A DNA stretch of 5,659 nucleotides from Helicobacteraceae bacterium UBA6016 (GCA_002428055.1 DIZY01000097.1:1-5659), one strand, 5' to 3'. Numbered from the stretch's first letter, positions 1-5,659 are shown. Made by a program: numbers and translations. Notes: generated by a model not told the origin, from the letters alone.

Positions 1-86
1 CTGAAGCGGCGAAGTGGATTGATGGCGAGATAATAAAAGAGGTTGTTGTGCCGGGCAAGCTGATAAACTTCGTTGTTAAGGGATAA
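1..86 (+). CDS. leuS: Leucyl-tRNA synthetase, C-terminal end (partial)
   Basis: Only the last 27 codons are present; the gene enters from the left edge, with the reading phase starting at base 3 and a TAA stop at 84-86. The translated tail contains the segment VVVPGKLINFVVKG. This matches the conserved end of bacterial LeuRS, where the small C-terminal domain that contacts the tRNA elbow finishes with a VPGKLVNIVV-like strand. The family charges tRNA-Leu with leucine in the cytoplasm and edits mischarged tRNA. Synteny supports the call: leuS precedes lptE and folC in Helicobacter and Campylobacter. The stop is three bases before the next start codon, and the ribosome-binding site of that gene lies inside the last leuS codons. 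The identification rests on a short tail plus context. Confidence 0.83.
   Translation, partial: EAAKWIDGEIIKEVVVPGKLINFVVKG
78..83 (+). promoter_or_regulatory. Ribosome-binding site for lptE
   Basis: The sequence AAGGGA lies six bases before the TTG at 90 and sits inside the final codons of leuS. It decides the start of lptE, because the only alternative ATG (base 208) would remove the lipoprotein signal peptide. Confidence 0.7.
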
Positions 87-89
87 AAA

Positions 90-620
90 TTGAAAAAGCT
101 TCTTAGCTTTGTTTTGCTTCTCCTGCTTTTTGCAGGATGCGGGTACAAACCTGCCTCCTATTACTCCAAAAAAGCGATAGGTGACAGGGTGTTCGTGAAG
201 GTAAGCATGCTAAGAAGCGACCCTGAAAATACGGTAATCATAAAAGATGCGGTAAATGAAGCGGTAATTACAAAATTTAAATCTAGGGTTGTAAACGAGG
301 ATGACGCAAACTCAAAACTATTTGTCAGAGTTGATAGCGTCGGTTTTGCTCCGGTGCAGTACGACAAAAACGGCTATGTAGTGCTTTATAGGGCTACCGT
401 CACCCTGAGTACGACCGTGGCTACACAAAAAGAGACAAAAACTTTTCTAACCTCTGGAAGCTATGACTTCCCTATAGAGCCCAATACCACAATCTCTGAT
501 TCAAAAAGATTTGATGCTATTAAAAACAGTGCAGCAAAAGCAATCGATACGCTAACTTCTCAAATATCAATATTAGGGGCTTTATATGAAGCTGGAACAG
601 ATAGCAGCAAGGGCAATTAA
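90..620 (+). CDS. lptE: LptE-like LPS-assembly outer-membrane lipoprotein
   Basis: A 176-residue exported lipoprotein. It begins with two lysines, a run of hydrophobic residues (L4-F14, including five consecutive leucines) and a lipobox FAGC with lipidated Cys17. Gly18 after the cysteine, rather than Asp, predicts sorting to the outer membrane. The mature start CGYKP and the following small alpha/beta domain (about residues 25-165) resemble the LptE/RlpB family. In that family LptE plugs the LptD barrel and helps insert LPS or LOS into the outer leaflet. The sequence family is very divergent, so context carries much weight: a lipoprotein of this size lies between leuS and folC in Helicobacter and Campylobacter. 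The TTG start is supported by AAGGGA six bases upstream and by the signal peptide. The 3' end overlaps the following cyclase gene by 35 bases. Phe at the -3 position of the lipobox is slightly off consensus. Confidence 0.75.
   Translation: MKKLLSFVLLLLLFAGCGYKPASYYSKKAIGDRVFVKVSMLRSDPENTVIIKDAVNEAVITKFKSRVVNEDDANSKLFVRVDSVGFAPVQYDKNGYVVLYRATVTLSTTVATQKETKTFLTSGSYDFPIEPNTTISDSKRFDAIKNSAAKAIDTLTSQISILGALYEAGTDSSKGN
575..579 (+). promoter_or_regulatory. Ribosome-binding site for the GGDEF gene, inside lptE
   Basis: AGGGG lies six bases before the ATG at 586, entirely within the lptE coding region. It supports a real 35-base overlap rather than a later start for the cyclase. Confidence 0.65.
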
Positions 621-2109
621 GTCTCTAAAAGAGGATCACAAAGAGATTACTCCGGAAGAGTTTCAAAAAGCATTCTGCAAAGAGATGAAAAAAGAGGGGC
701 TTAGTCACGAAGAGTGTGATAAGCTTCAAAAATTTATCTCTAGACTTGATGAGGGGTATCAAAAACTAATCAAAAGCTACACTCCAAGAACAGTCGATGA
801 GCTCGTTCAATTCCTTATATCTCAGGTAAATAGACTAAATCCATCTGAGGCAAACGAGTATCTAACGGCTCAATACATACTGGTGCAAAAAATTCTAAAA
901 GCCACAAAGCAACTTAGGCATAAAGATGCCGCAAAGCTGTCGTCTATGACGCTCGATAAGATGGAAAATACGAAAAATAGCGAACTTCTTATGGGGCTTG
1001 CAAAAGAGTGGGATACTTTGGCAGCAAACTATAAGCCGACGGAGTTTGTTAGGCTTGAGCAGTTTGCGACGATAAAGTCGTATTTTATGGATGAGGTGGT
1101 CGGCGAAATAAAGCTGGCTTTTGAGAAAAACACTCAAAACGCCGACGATATAGCTATCTTACTGCTTGAAGGGCTTAAGCCCTCTTTTACAAAAGAGATG
1201 CAAAAAGAGCTTGAGCTTTTTAGTAAAAATCTTCTAAACGACCCGTCTCAAATATCGCAAAAAAGAGTTCAAAACGACATAAAGTCTCTTGTCTCCAAAA
1301 GGATACACCTTGACAACAGGGCGCTAAAAGACAAAATTAGCGAAATTGATACCATCGTAACAAGGTGTTATGCAAAAATATCAGGCGTTACCGATGTGAG
1401 CGCAAATGGGGCGCAAAAGGTAGGCTCGATTAAAAGATTAATCGAAGAGAGCAGGGAGGGCGACTTTGAATCCGTAAAAGTAAAACTCACCGCTCTTGTG
1501 AGCGCTCTTGACGGAGACATCAACGATGTGCTCTCAACCCTAAAAAGCGAACACTCTCAAATGGAAAATTTGAAACAGAAGATAAAAACGCTAGAGGGTG
1601 AGCTGGAGAGCGCAAAAGAGGAGGCCGGAATAGACTTTTTAACGAAGCTCGCAAATAGAAAAGTAATAGATGGAGAGATGGAGCGCTACGATGAGCTTTT
1701 TCTTAGGTTTGACGATAACTTTACTCTTGTCTTTTTCGATATAGATTTCTTCAAAAAAATCAACGATACATACGGACATATGGCAGGTGATGTAGTGCTT
1801 GCCTCTTTTGCTCAAATACTCAAGAAAAAATCTAGAGATATGGATATAGTCGGAAGATTCGGTGGGGAAGAGTTTATTACTATTTTGCCAAAGACAGACA
1901 TAGAGGGCGCAAAAGCGTATGCGGAGACAATCAGGGCTGCCGTAGAAAAAACAAAGTTTATTTACAAAGAGACCCGTATTGCAGTGACGATAAGTTGTGG
2001 ATGCGCCGATAGAAAAAGCGTACCGAATCTAAAAGAGCTTATAAAAGCCTCCGATGAGCAGCTATACAAAGCAAAACAAAGCGGCAGGAATAGAGTATTT
2101 CCGGCGTGA
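586..2109 (+). CDS. Cytoplasmic diguanylate cyclase (GGDEF, GGEEF active site) with long helical N-terminus
   Basis: This 507-residue protein has no signal peptide or membrane segment, so it should act in the cytoplasm. The C-terminal GGDEF domain (about 345-507) opens with DFLTKLANR (350-358) and carries the signature GGEEF at 426-430. It joins two GTP molecules into cyclic di-GMP. Residues aligning with the PleD active site are all present at identical spacing: D385 and E428 (metal), K390, N393 and D402 (nucleotide and guanine contacts), plus K497 and R501 in the AKQSGRN end motif. The inhibitory site is intact as R417-x-x-D420, five residues before GGEEF, so product feedback is expected. 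Residues 1-315 are charged and helix-rich with no domain I recognise. A probable coiled coil (about 315-348) leads into the cyclase, as is common for signal-coupled dimerisation. Its stop overlaps the folC start by four bases (GTGA). The input signal is unknown. Confidence 0.93.
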   Translation: MKLEQIAARAIKSLKEDHKEITPEEFQKAFCKEMKKEGLSHEECDKLQKFISRLDEGYQKLIKSYTPRTVDELVQFLISQVNRLNPSEANEYLTAQYILVQKILKATKQLRHKDAAKLSSMTLDKMENTKNSELLMGLAKEWDTLAANYKPTEFVRLEQFATIKSYFMDEVVGEIKLAFEKNTQNADDIAILLLEGLKPSFTKEMQKELELFSKNLLNDPSQISQKRVQNDIKSLVSKRIHLDNRALKDKISEIDTIVTRCYAKISGVTDVSANGAQKVGSIKRLIEESREGDFESVKVKLTALVSALDGDINDVLSTLKSEHSQMENLKQKIKTLEGELESAKEEAGIDFLTKLANRKVIDGEMERYDELFLRFDDNFTLVFFDIDFFKKINDTYGHMAGDVVLASFAQILKKKSRDMDIVGRFGGEEFITILPKTDIEGAKAYAETIRAAVEKTKFIYKETRIAVTISCGCADRKSVPNLKELIKASDEQLYKAKQSGRNRVFPA

Positions 2110-3248
2110 GCTTAACCAGTTTTCTCGAAAAAAAAGGGGTTGAGTACGCCCCTTTTGATCCGCAAAGATTTCAAAATTTCTACAATAACCACGCCATATT
2201 GCGGCAAAATAGTCCAAAAATAGTTCAGATAGTAGGCACAAACGGCAAAGGTAGTACCGGGCGTTTTTTGGCTTGGATACTAAAAAATGCAGGATTTAAA
2301 GTGGGACACTTTACATCTCCTCATATTTTATCTTTTACGGAAAGATTTTGGTTTGACGGCGGCGACGCTGATGAGGGGGAGCTTGAGGAGGCTTTTTGCG
2401 AGCTTATAGATGAGTTTGGCGAGTCTTTGGAGCCTCTTAGTTATTTTGAGATTTTGACTCTGCTCTCTCTTTTCTTTTTTAAAGATAGGGCGGAGATACT
2501 TATTTTGGAGGCGGGAGTCGGCGGGGAGTATGACTCTACAACCGTTTTTGCAAAAGAACTACTGCTTATCGCCGCCATAGGGCTAGACCACCAAGAGATG
2601 CTTGGCAACACTATAGAGAAAATCACACAGACAAAACTAAAAGCCTCAAACTGCAAAACAATAGTCGGCAGGCAACTAAATATTGAAGTTTATGAGAGTA
2701 TAAAAAAGTGGTTTTTTGATAAAGATATAGAGTTTTTGGATGATATTCTCACAAAAAGCGATAGAGTCGCTATCTCGGAGTACTCCAAAAAAAACTTTAC
2801 CGCCTCATATCTTGAAGAAAATCTTGCTTTGGCGTATGTCGGAGCGAGATATTTGGGTGTTGATGCGCCGCAGCTAAAAACTGTTAACACAATTAGGGGT
2901 AGATTTGAGAGGGTAGCTTCAAATATTATAATTGATGTAGGACATAACGAGCTTGCGGCAAAAAGGCTTACAAATGAGCTTGGCGGTAAAAAAGTGACGC
3001 TAATATTTAACTGCTACGCCGACAAAGACCCTTATGCGACGCTTTCGGCTCTTAAGGACTCCGTAGATAGCGTTGAGATTATAGCCGTGCCGAGTGATAG
3101 GATTATTAAAAAAGAGAAGCTAATAAAAATTTTAGATAAAATAGGCTTTTCTTACCGTGATTTTGACGAAACTGACGACGACAAAGAGTATTTAGTTTTT
3201 GGTTCGTTTAGCGTTGTGAGCGAGTTTTTAAGGAGGCGAAGGGTTTGA
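2106..3248 (+). CDS. folC: Folylpolyglutamate synthase / dihydrofolate synthase (Mur-ligase fold)
   Basis: This 380-residue cytoplasmic ATP-dependent ligase is somewhat shorter than E. coli FolC (422). The family adds glutamate to dihydropteroate and/or to reduced folates. The P-loop GTNGKGST is at 44-51 and the substrate-loop motif FTSPH at 69-73, followed by SFTERF (76-81). E135-AGVGGEYDSTT corresponds to the usual EVGLGGRLDATN, and H162-QEMLG begins the motif ending in K177, the counterpart of the lysine that is carbamylated in Mur-type ligases. The C-terminal domain shows RGRFERV, D277-VGHN (usually DGAHNP) and ADKDP. Several motifs are thus drifted but the ATP-binding core is intact. The GTG start is forced by an in-frame TAG at 2091-2093, with no other start between it and the P-loop. 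It overlaps the cyclase stop as GTGA, and I see no well-placed Shine-Dalgarno, so translation is probably coupled. folC occupies this position in Helicobacter and Campylobacter. Confidence 0.9.
   Translation: MSLTSFLEKKGVEYAPFDPQRFQNFYNNHAILRQNSPKIVQIVGTNGKGSTGRFLAWILKNAGFKVGHFTSPHILSFTERFWFDGGDADEGELEEAFCELIDEFGESLEPLSYFEILTLLSLFFFKDRAEILILEAGVGGEYDSTTVFAKELLLIAAIGLDHQEMLGNTIEKITQTKLKASNCKTIVGRQLNIEVYESIKKWFFDKDIEFLDDILTKSDRVAISEYSKKNFTASYLEENLALAYVGARYLGVDAPQLKTVNTIRGRFERVASNIIIDVGHNELAAKRLTNELGGKKVTLIFNCYADKDPYATLSALKDSVDSVEIIAVPSDRIIKKEKLIKILDKIGFSYRDFDETDDDKEYLVFGSFSVVSEFLRRRRV
3231..3236 (+). promoter_or_regulatory. Strong ribosome-binding site for the M23 peptidase gene
   Basis: A consensus AGGAGG sits within the last codons of folC, eight bases before the TTG at 3245. 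It is the best Shine-Dalgarno in the window and fixes the unusual TTG start. Confidence 0.8.
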
Positions 3249-4288
3249 AAAAAAACTTTGAACTCTTGGAGGCGCACTATAAGAGTCGTATTCCTCCAAA
3301 GCTTGAGAGGCAAAATGTAAAAAATAGGCAGTTAAAGCTTCAGATGCCGAAAATTCGTCATCCAAAAGCGTTGCCGACGAGAAGCAAAGAGGCGGCCTCC
3401 ACCGTAATTACGGTATCTACCCCTTTTGGGTTGAAAAGCTTTACGCTTGGGCGCATAAAAAAAAGAGTTCTTGTTAGTTTTACGGCTTTTACGGTGTTAT
3501 TTTTGGTTTTTGGCTCTGCGGGACTTTTCTTTTCGCTATCTAATAACTTTATGCTGGTTGGACTTCTGGATAAGACAAAACAACGATACCAAGATATAAT
3601 AGCCGAGAATAGAGGGTTAAAAAGTATTGTAGACGCCGAAAAAGCGCTAAAAGAAAAAGAGGCGAATGCGGAAAACCTAATAAGCCTTAGAAGCGACTCT
3701 GCATCCATCCAAAAATTGGAGCTCTCCTCAGTTGGCGTAGAGCAAAAAACCATGCTGCTAAAAAATATCCCAAACGGCTCTCCGGTGCCTTTCGGGGGCG
3801 TAACTAGCGATTTTGGCTCTAGAAACCATCCGGTGCTTGGTCGTAGCATTTTTCACGAGGGAATCGACCTAAAAGCCGGAGTCGGAACAAAAGTATATTC
3901 GGCGGCAGACGGCATAATAGAGGAAACAAAATACAACGGCGGATACGGGAATATGCTTGTTGTGACTCACGCTTACGGCTTTAAGAGTGTTTATGGGCAT
4001 CTCTCAAGATTTGTGACCAGACCGGGGGAGTTTGTCAAAAAAGGGCAGCTTGTAGCATATAGTGGCAACACCGGTATGACTGCGGGGCCTCATCTGCATT
4101 ATGAGGTGCGTTTTATGGGTGCGCCTATGAATCCAGCGCCGTTTATAAAATGGAACTATACAAATTTCGCATATTTATTTGAAAGGGAGAACAAAATTAG
4201 ATGGGCATCTTTGGTAGAAGCAACAAAGTGGCAGACTCAGGCGGAGCGTCTATCATCGCTTCCGGCACAAAAATCATCGGCAAATTAG
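3245..4288 (+). CDS. csd1: Membrane-anchored M23 (LytM) peptidoglycan endopeptidase, Csd1/Pgp3 type
   Basis: This 347-residue single-pass membrane protein has a basic cytoplasmic tail (1-74), one transmembrane helix (about 75-97), a periplasmic coiled-coil stretch (about 107-150) and an M23 domain (about 180-302). The zinc ligands H204, D208 (HEGID) and H285 and the catalytic histidines H252 (YGH) and H283 (HLH) are all present, so it should be an active metallo-endopeptidase that trims peptidoglycan crosslinks in the periplasm. The organisation and the flanking folC and bactofilin match H. pylori Csd1 and C. jejuni Pgp3, which are needed for helical shape. H. pylori has two neighbouring paralogues (csd2, csd1); only one is present here. 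The TTG start follows a consensus AGGAGG and overlaps the folC stop as TTGA. The final 29 codons overlap the bactofilin gene. The subtype assignment rests mainly on context; peptidase identity is secure. Confidence 0.92.
   Translation: MKKNFELLEAHYKSRIPPKLERQNVKNRQLKLQMPKIRHPKALPTRSKEAASTVITVSTPFGLKSFTLGRIKKRVLVSFTAFTVLFLVFGSAGLFFSLSNNFMLVGLLDKTKQRYQDIIAENRGLKSIVDAEKALKEKEANAENLISLRSDSASIQKLELSSVGVEQKTMLLKNIPNGSPVPFGGVTSDFGSRNHPVLGRSIFHEGIDLKAGVGTKVYSAADGIIEETKYNGGYGNMLVVTHAYGFKSVYGHLSRFVTRPGEFVKKGQLVAYSGNTGMTAGPHLHYEVRFMGAPMNPAPFIKWNYTNFAYLFERENKIRWASLVEATKWQTQAERLSSLPAQKSSAN
4184..4189 (+). promoter_or_regulatory. Probable ribosome-binding site for the bactofilin gene
   Basis: AGGGAG lies within the peptidase coding region, 11 bases before the ATG at 4201. 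The spacing is longer than ideal, but it is the only purine-rich candidate near this start, which itself gives a typical bactofilin N-terminus. Confidence 0.5.
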
Positions 4289-4584
4289 ATATTACCGACA
4301 GTTTTTATGTTGACGGAGAGATAGAGGGTGATATAAATTCGCAGAGCATTGTGACGGTCGGCAAAAAAGGTCTAGTGATAGGCAAGTTGGTCGCCAAAAG
4401 CGTGATAGTGGGCGGCGAGATAAAAGGTAAAGTCGAGTGTGACAACTGCGAGATACTTGCAGGAGGCAAAATAAAAGGAGAAGTGCATAGCGCTTCGCTT
4501 GTTATAGAGGCCGGCGGGATTCTTGAGGGGTCAAGTTATGTAAGAAATAACGGCTATGCGCCTCAAGAATCAGATAGCGAGTAG
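4201..4584 (+). CDS. ccmA: Bactofilin, CcmA-type cell-shape cytoskeletal protein
   Basis: A 127-residue cytoplasmic protein that is almost entirely a bactofilin (DUF583) beta-helix. Short strands ending in glycine recur every 16-20 residues across about 18-115: G27-KL, VDGEIEG (37-43), VIGKL (59-63), VGGEIKG (70-76), AGGKIKG (87-93), EGS (109-111). The flanking tails are short and polar, and the N-terminus MGIFGRSNK is typical of the family. Bactofilins polymerise without nucleotide into filaments. In H. pylori CcmA works with Csd-type peptidases to produce helical curvature, and the adjacent M23 gene here is the expected partner. Similarity to H. pylori CcmA, recalled from memory, includes the TIIAQGTKIKG-like opening, here SIIASGTKIIG at 17-27. 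The first 88 bases are shared with the end of the peptidase gene in another frame. C80 and C83 form a CxxC that I do not recall from H. pylori CcmA. The gene ends two bases before the mfd start. Confidence 0.92.
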   Translation: MGIFGRSNKVADSGGASIIASGTKIIGKLDITDSFYVDGEIEGDINSQSIVTVGKKGLVIGKLVAKSVIVGGEIKGKVECDNCEILAGGKIKGEVHSASLVIEAGGILEGSSYVRNNGYAPQESDSE

Positions 4585-4586
4585 TA

Positions 4587-5659
4587 TTGCAAAGTTCGTT
4601 TTTTGAATTTTTGTCCGCATTTCGTGCGGGCAGCAAAGCCCCTCTCGTTTTGGCTCCAGACACGAAAGATGCCACAAAACTTAAATTTGTAGCCGATTTT
4701 TACGGATATGAGAGCTTCGTATTGCCAGATTTTCGCGCCGAGAGCGGCGATGACCTTCGGAGTTTTGCCGAGGAGCTAAGAGAGCTGTTCACGACGCTAA
4801 GCGGCTATATAACCTCCAAAAAACACAAAAAAATCCTTATCTCCCCATACAAAACCCTAATGCGTCCGCTTCCAGCGCCAAAATATCTTCAAGGCTTTGA
4901 GCTAAATTTTGCCCAAAAAGTTAATATTGAAGAGTTAAAAGCAAAGCTCTACGCTTATGGGTATGAGTTTGTGGATATAGTCGCCGAGGCGGGTGAGGTC
5001 TCTTTTCGTGGCGACATTATGGATATTTTTGCGCCCAATATGGCAAGAGCGGTTAGGGTTTGCTTTTTTGACGACGAGATAGAGTCCATCAGAGAGTTTG
5101 ACCTCGATACGCAAAAAAGCGACAAGGCGGAGCTAGAAAACATTTACGCCGCTCCCGCATTTTTGGCGTTATCATCTGAAGAGTACGAGAAGCTAAGCTC
5201 GCTTACCAAATACTCCCCATTTGACGGCTTTTTCAAAGATGTACACTCTTTTGGGCTTTGGTGTTTTTGGGACAATATCGATTATCTCTCCTTTTTTGAT
5301 AGCTACCGCACCTTTACTCCTGCATTTTTAAAGCATCAAGAGGAAGACGATGAGTTATGCGCCGCACTTGTGGCACTCCCTGCCTTGCCTGAAGCTCAAG
5401 AGTTCAAAGAGCATCAAATAATCGACATAAAAGCGGCGCTAGAGGCAAATAAAAACAAAAAAATTACGATCATATCCGCAAACGACGCCCTCTTGAAACA
5501 AGCGGGAATTTATGAGCTAAAAAGTTCGTTCAAACATATCGAAGCCCCTTTTGTTATCAATATCCAAAGTCCTAGCGAGCTGATAATATCGCTAAACAAG
5601 AGTGAAAAAAAGCAAAAAAGCAGACCCAAAAAAGCTCTTGCGCTAGATGAGTTCAAGCC
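4587..5659 (+). CDS. mfd: Transcription-repair coupling factor Mfd, N-terminal third (partial)
   Basis: An open frame of 357 codons runs off the right edge without a stop. It begins MQSSFFEFL at a TTG two bases after the bactofilin stop; an in-frame TAG at 4575-4577 excludes an earlier start, and the Shine-Dalgarno is weak. The translated part is the UvrB-homology region that binds UvrA. Recognisable blocks are LPDFRAESGDDLRSF (about 47-61), ISPYKTLMRP (about 85-94), VNIEELKAKLYAYGYEFVDI (112-131), VSFRGDIMDIFAPN (138-151) and FDDEIESIREFD (161-172). Mfd releases RNA polymerase stalled at lesions and recruits nucleotide excision repair. The RNA-polymerase-interaction and helicase/translocase domains would lie beyond the window; campylobacterotal Mfd is about 980-1000 residues. 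mfd follows ccmA in Helicobacter and Campylobacter. No lesion or frameshift is seen in the part present. Confidence 0.9.
   Translation, partial: MQSSFFEFLSAFRAGSKAPLVLAPDTKDATKLKFVADFYGYESFVLPDFRAESGDDLRSFAEELRELFTTLSGYITSKKHKKILISPYKTLMRPLPAPKYLQGFELNFAQKVNIEELKAKLYAYGYEFVDIVAEAGEVSFRGDIMDIFAPNMARAVRVCFFDDEIESIREFDLDTQKSDKAELENIYAAPAFLALSSEEYEKLSSLTKYSPFDGFFKDVHSFGLWCFWDNIDYLSFFDSYRTFTPAFLKHQEEDDELCAALVALPALPEAQEFKEHQIIDIKAALEANKNKKITIISANDALLKQAGIYELKSSFKHIEAPFVINIQSPSELIISLNKSEKKQKSRPKKALALDEFK

Noticed and set aside
161..367. Antisense open frame of 68 codons within lptE
   Set aside because: It is entirely opposite lptE with no recognisable ribosome-binding site or protein family; its Ser/Phe/Thr-rich product is typical of antisense reading.
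895..1137. Antisense open frame of 80 codons within the cyclase gene
   Set aside because: It is contained inside the cyclase coding region and shows no recognisable protein features.
1855..1875. Degenerate, non-enzymatic GGDEF domain
   Set aside because: The signature is GGEEF, which is catalytically competent, and all other metal- and GTP-contacting positions and the RxxD site are retained at PleD-like spacing.
2441..2890. Two short antisense open frames within folC
   Set aside because: Both fall inside conserved FolC coding sequence (including the GGEYDSTT block) and have no independent support.
3358..3849. Antisense open frame of 163 codons across the peptidase gene
   Set aside because: It lies wholly opposite a well-supported M23 gene, resembles no protein family, and its composition is that of an antisense shadow of lysine- and glutamate-rich coding sequence.
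4600..4631. Possible rho-independent terminator between the bactofilin and mfd genes
   Set aside because: The stem at 4613-4631 is not followed by a T run on the + strand; the T-rich stretch lies before it and is coding. On the minus strand the stem is followed by A-rich rather than T-rich sequence.
4955..5143. Antisense open frame of 62 codons within mfd
   Set aside because: It overlaps the conserved UvrB-homology region of Mfd and encodes a serine-rich shadow peptide.
1..5659. CRISPR array, insertion sequence, tRNA/rRNA gene or toxin-antitoxin pair
   Set aside because: The window is filled by conserved coding regions on one strand; I saw no regularly spaced repeats, transposase motifs, terminal inverted repeats or RNA-gene signatures.

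Overview
The window reads as a piece of a campylobacterotal (formerly epsilonproteobacterial) chromosome. The strongest evidence is gene order. A leucyl-tRNA synthetase tail, an LptE-like lipoprotein, FolC, a membrane-anchored M23 peptidase, a CcmA-type bactofilin and Mfd follow one another on one strand. This matches, from memory, the leuS-lptE-folC-csd2/csd1-ccmA-mfd neighbourhood of Helicobacter pylori and the equivalent cluster in Campylobacter jejuni. Base composition on the lines I sampled is about 45% G+C, well above C. jejuni or H. pylori. That points to a higher-GC Campylobacter or a free-living relative such as Sulfurimonas or Sulfuricurvum; I cannot fix the genus.

Layout, all on the + strand and almost gap-free: leuS 3' end (1-86); lptE (90-620, TTG start); a diguanylate cyclase with a long helical N-terminus (586-2109); folC (2106-3248, GTG start); a Csd1/Pgp3-type M23 endopeptidase (3245-4288, TTG start); a ccmA-type bactofilin (4201-4584); and the first third of mfd (4587 to the window end, TTG start). 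Every junction is a gap of 2-3 bases or an overlap of 4, 35 or 88 bases. The genes therefore very likely share a transcript and are partly translationally coupled. I see no gene-free stretch, RNA gene, mobile element, CRISPR array, convincing terminator or promoter.

Functionally the cluster mixes housekeeping genes (leuS, folC, mfd) with envelope genes: LptE for LPS insertion, and the M23 peptidase plus bactofilin that together set curved or helical cell shape in relatives. The least expected member is the diguanylate cyclase. It keeps every catalytic residue and the RxxD inhibitory site at canonical spacing, so it probably makes c-di-GMP. Its roughly 345-residue N-terminal region matches no domain I recognise.

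I do not see a wholly new system here. The points most worth checking are the 88-base two-frame overlap between peptidase and bactofilin, the cyclase inside an envelope/cell-shape operon, and the divergent FolC motifs.
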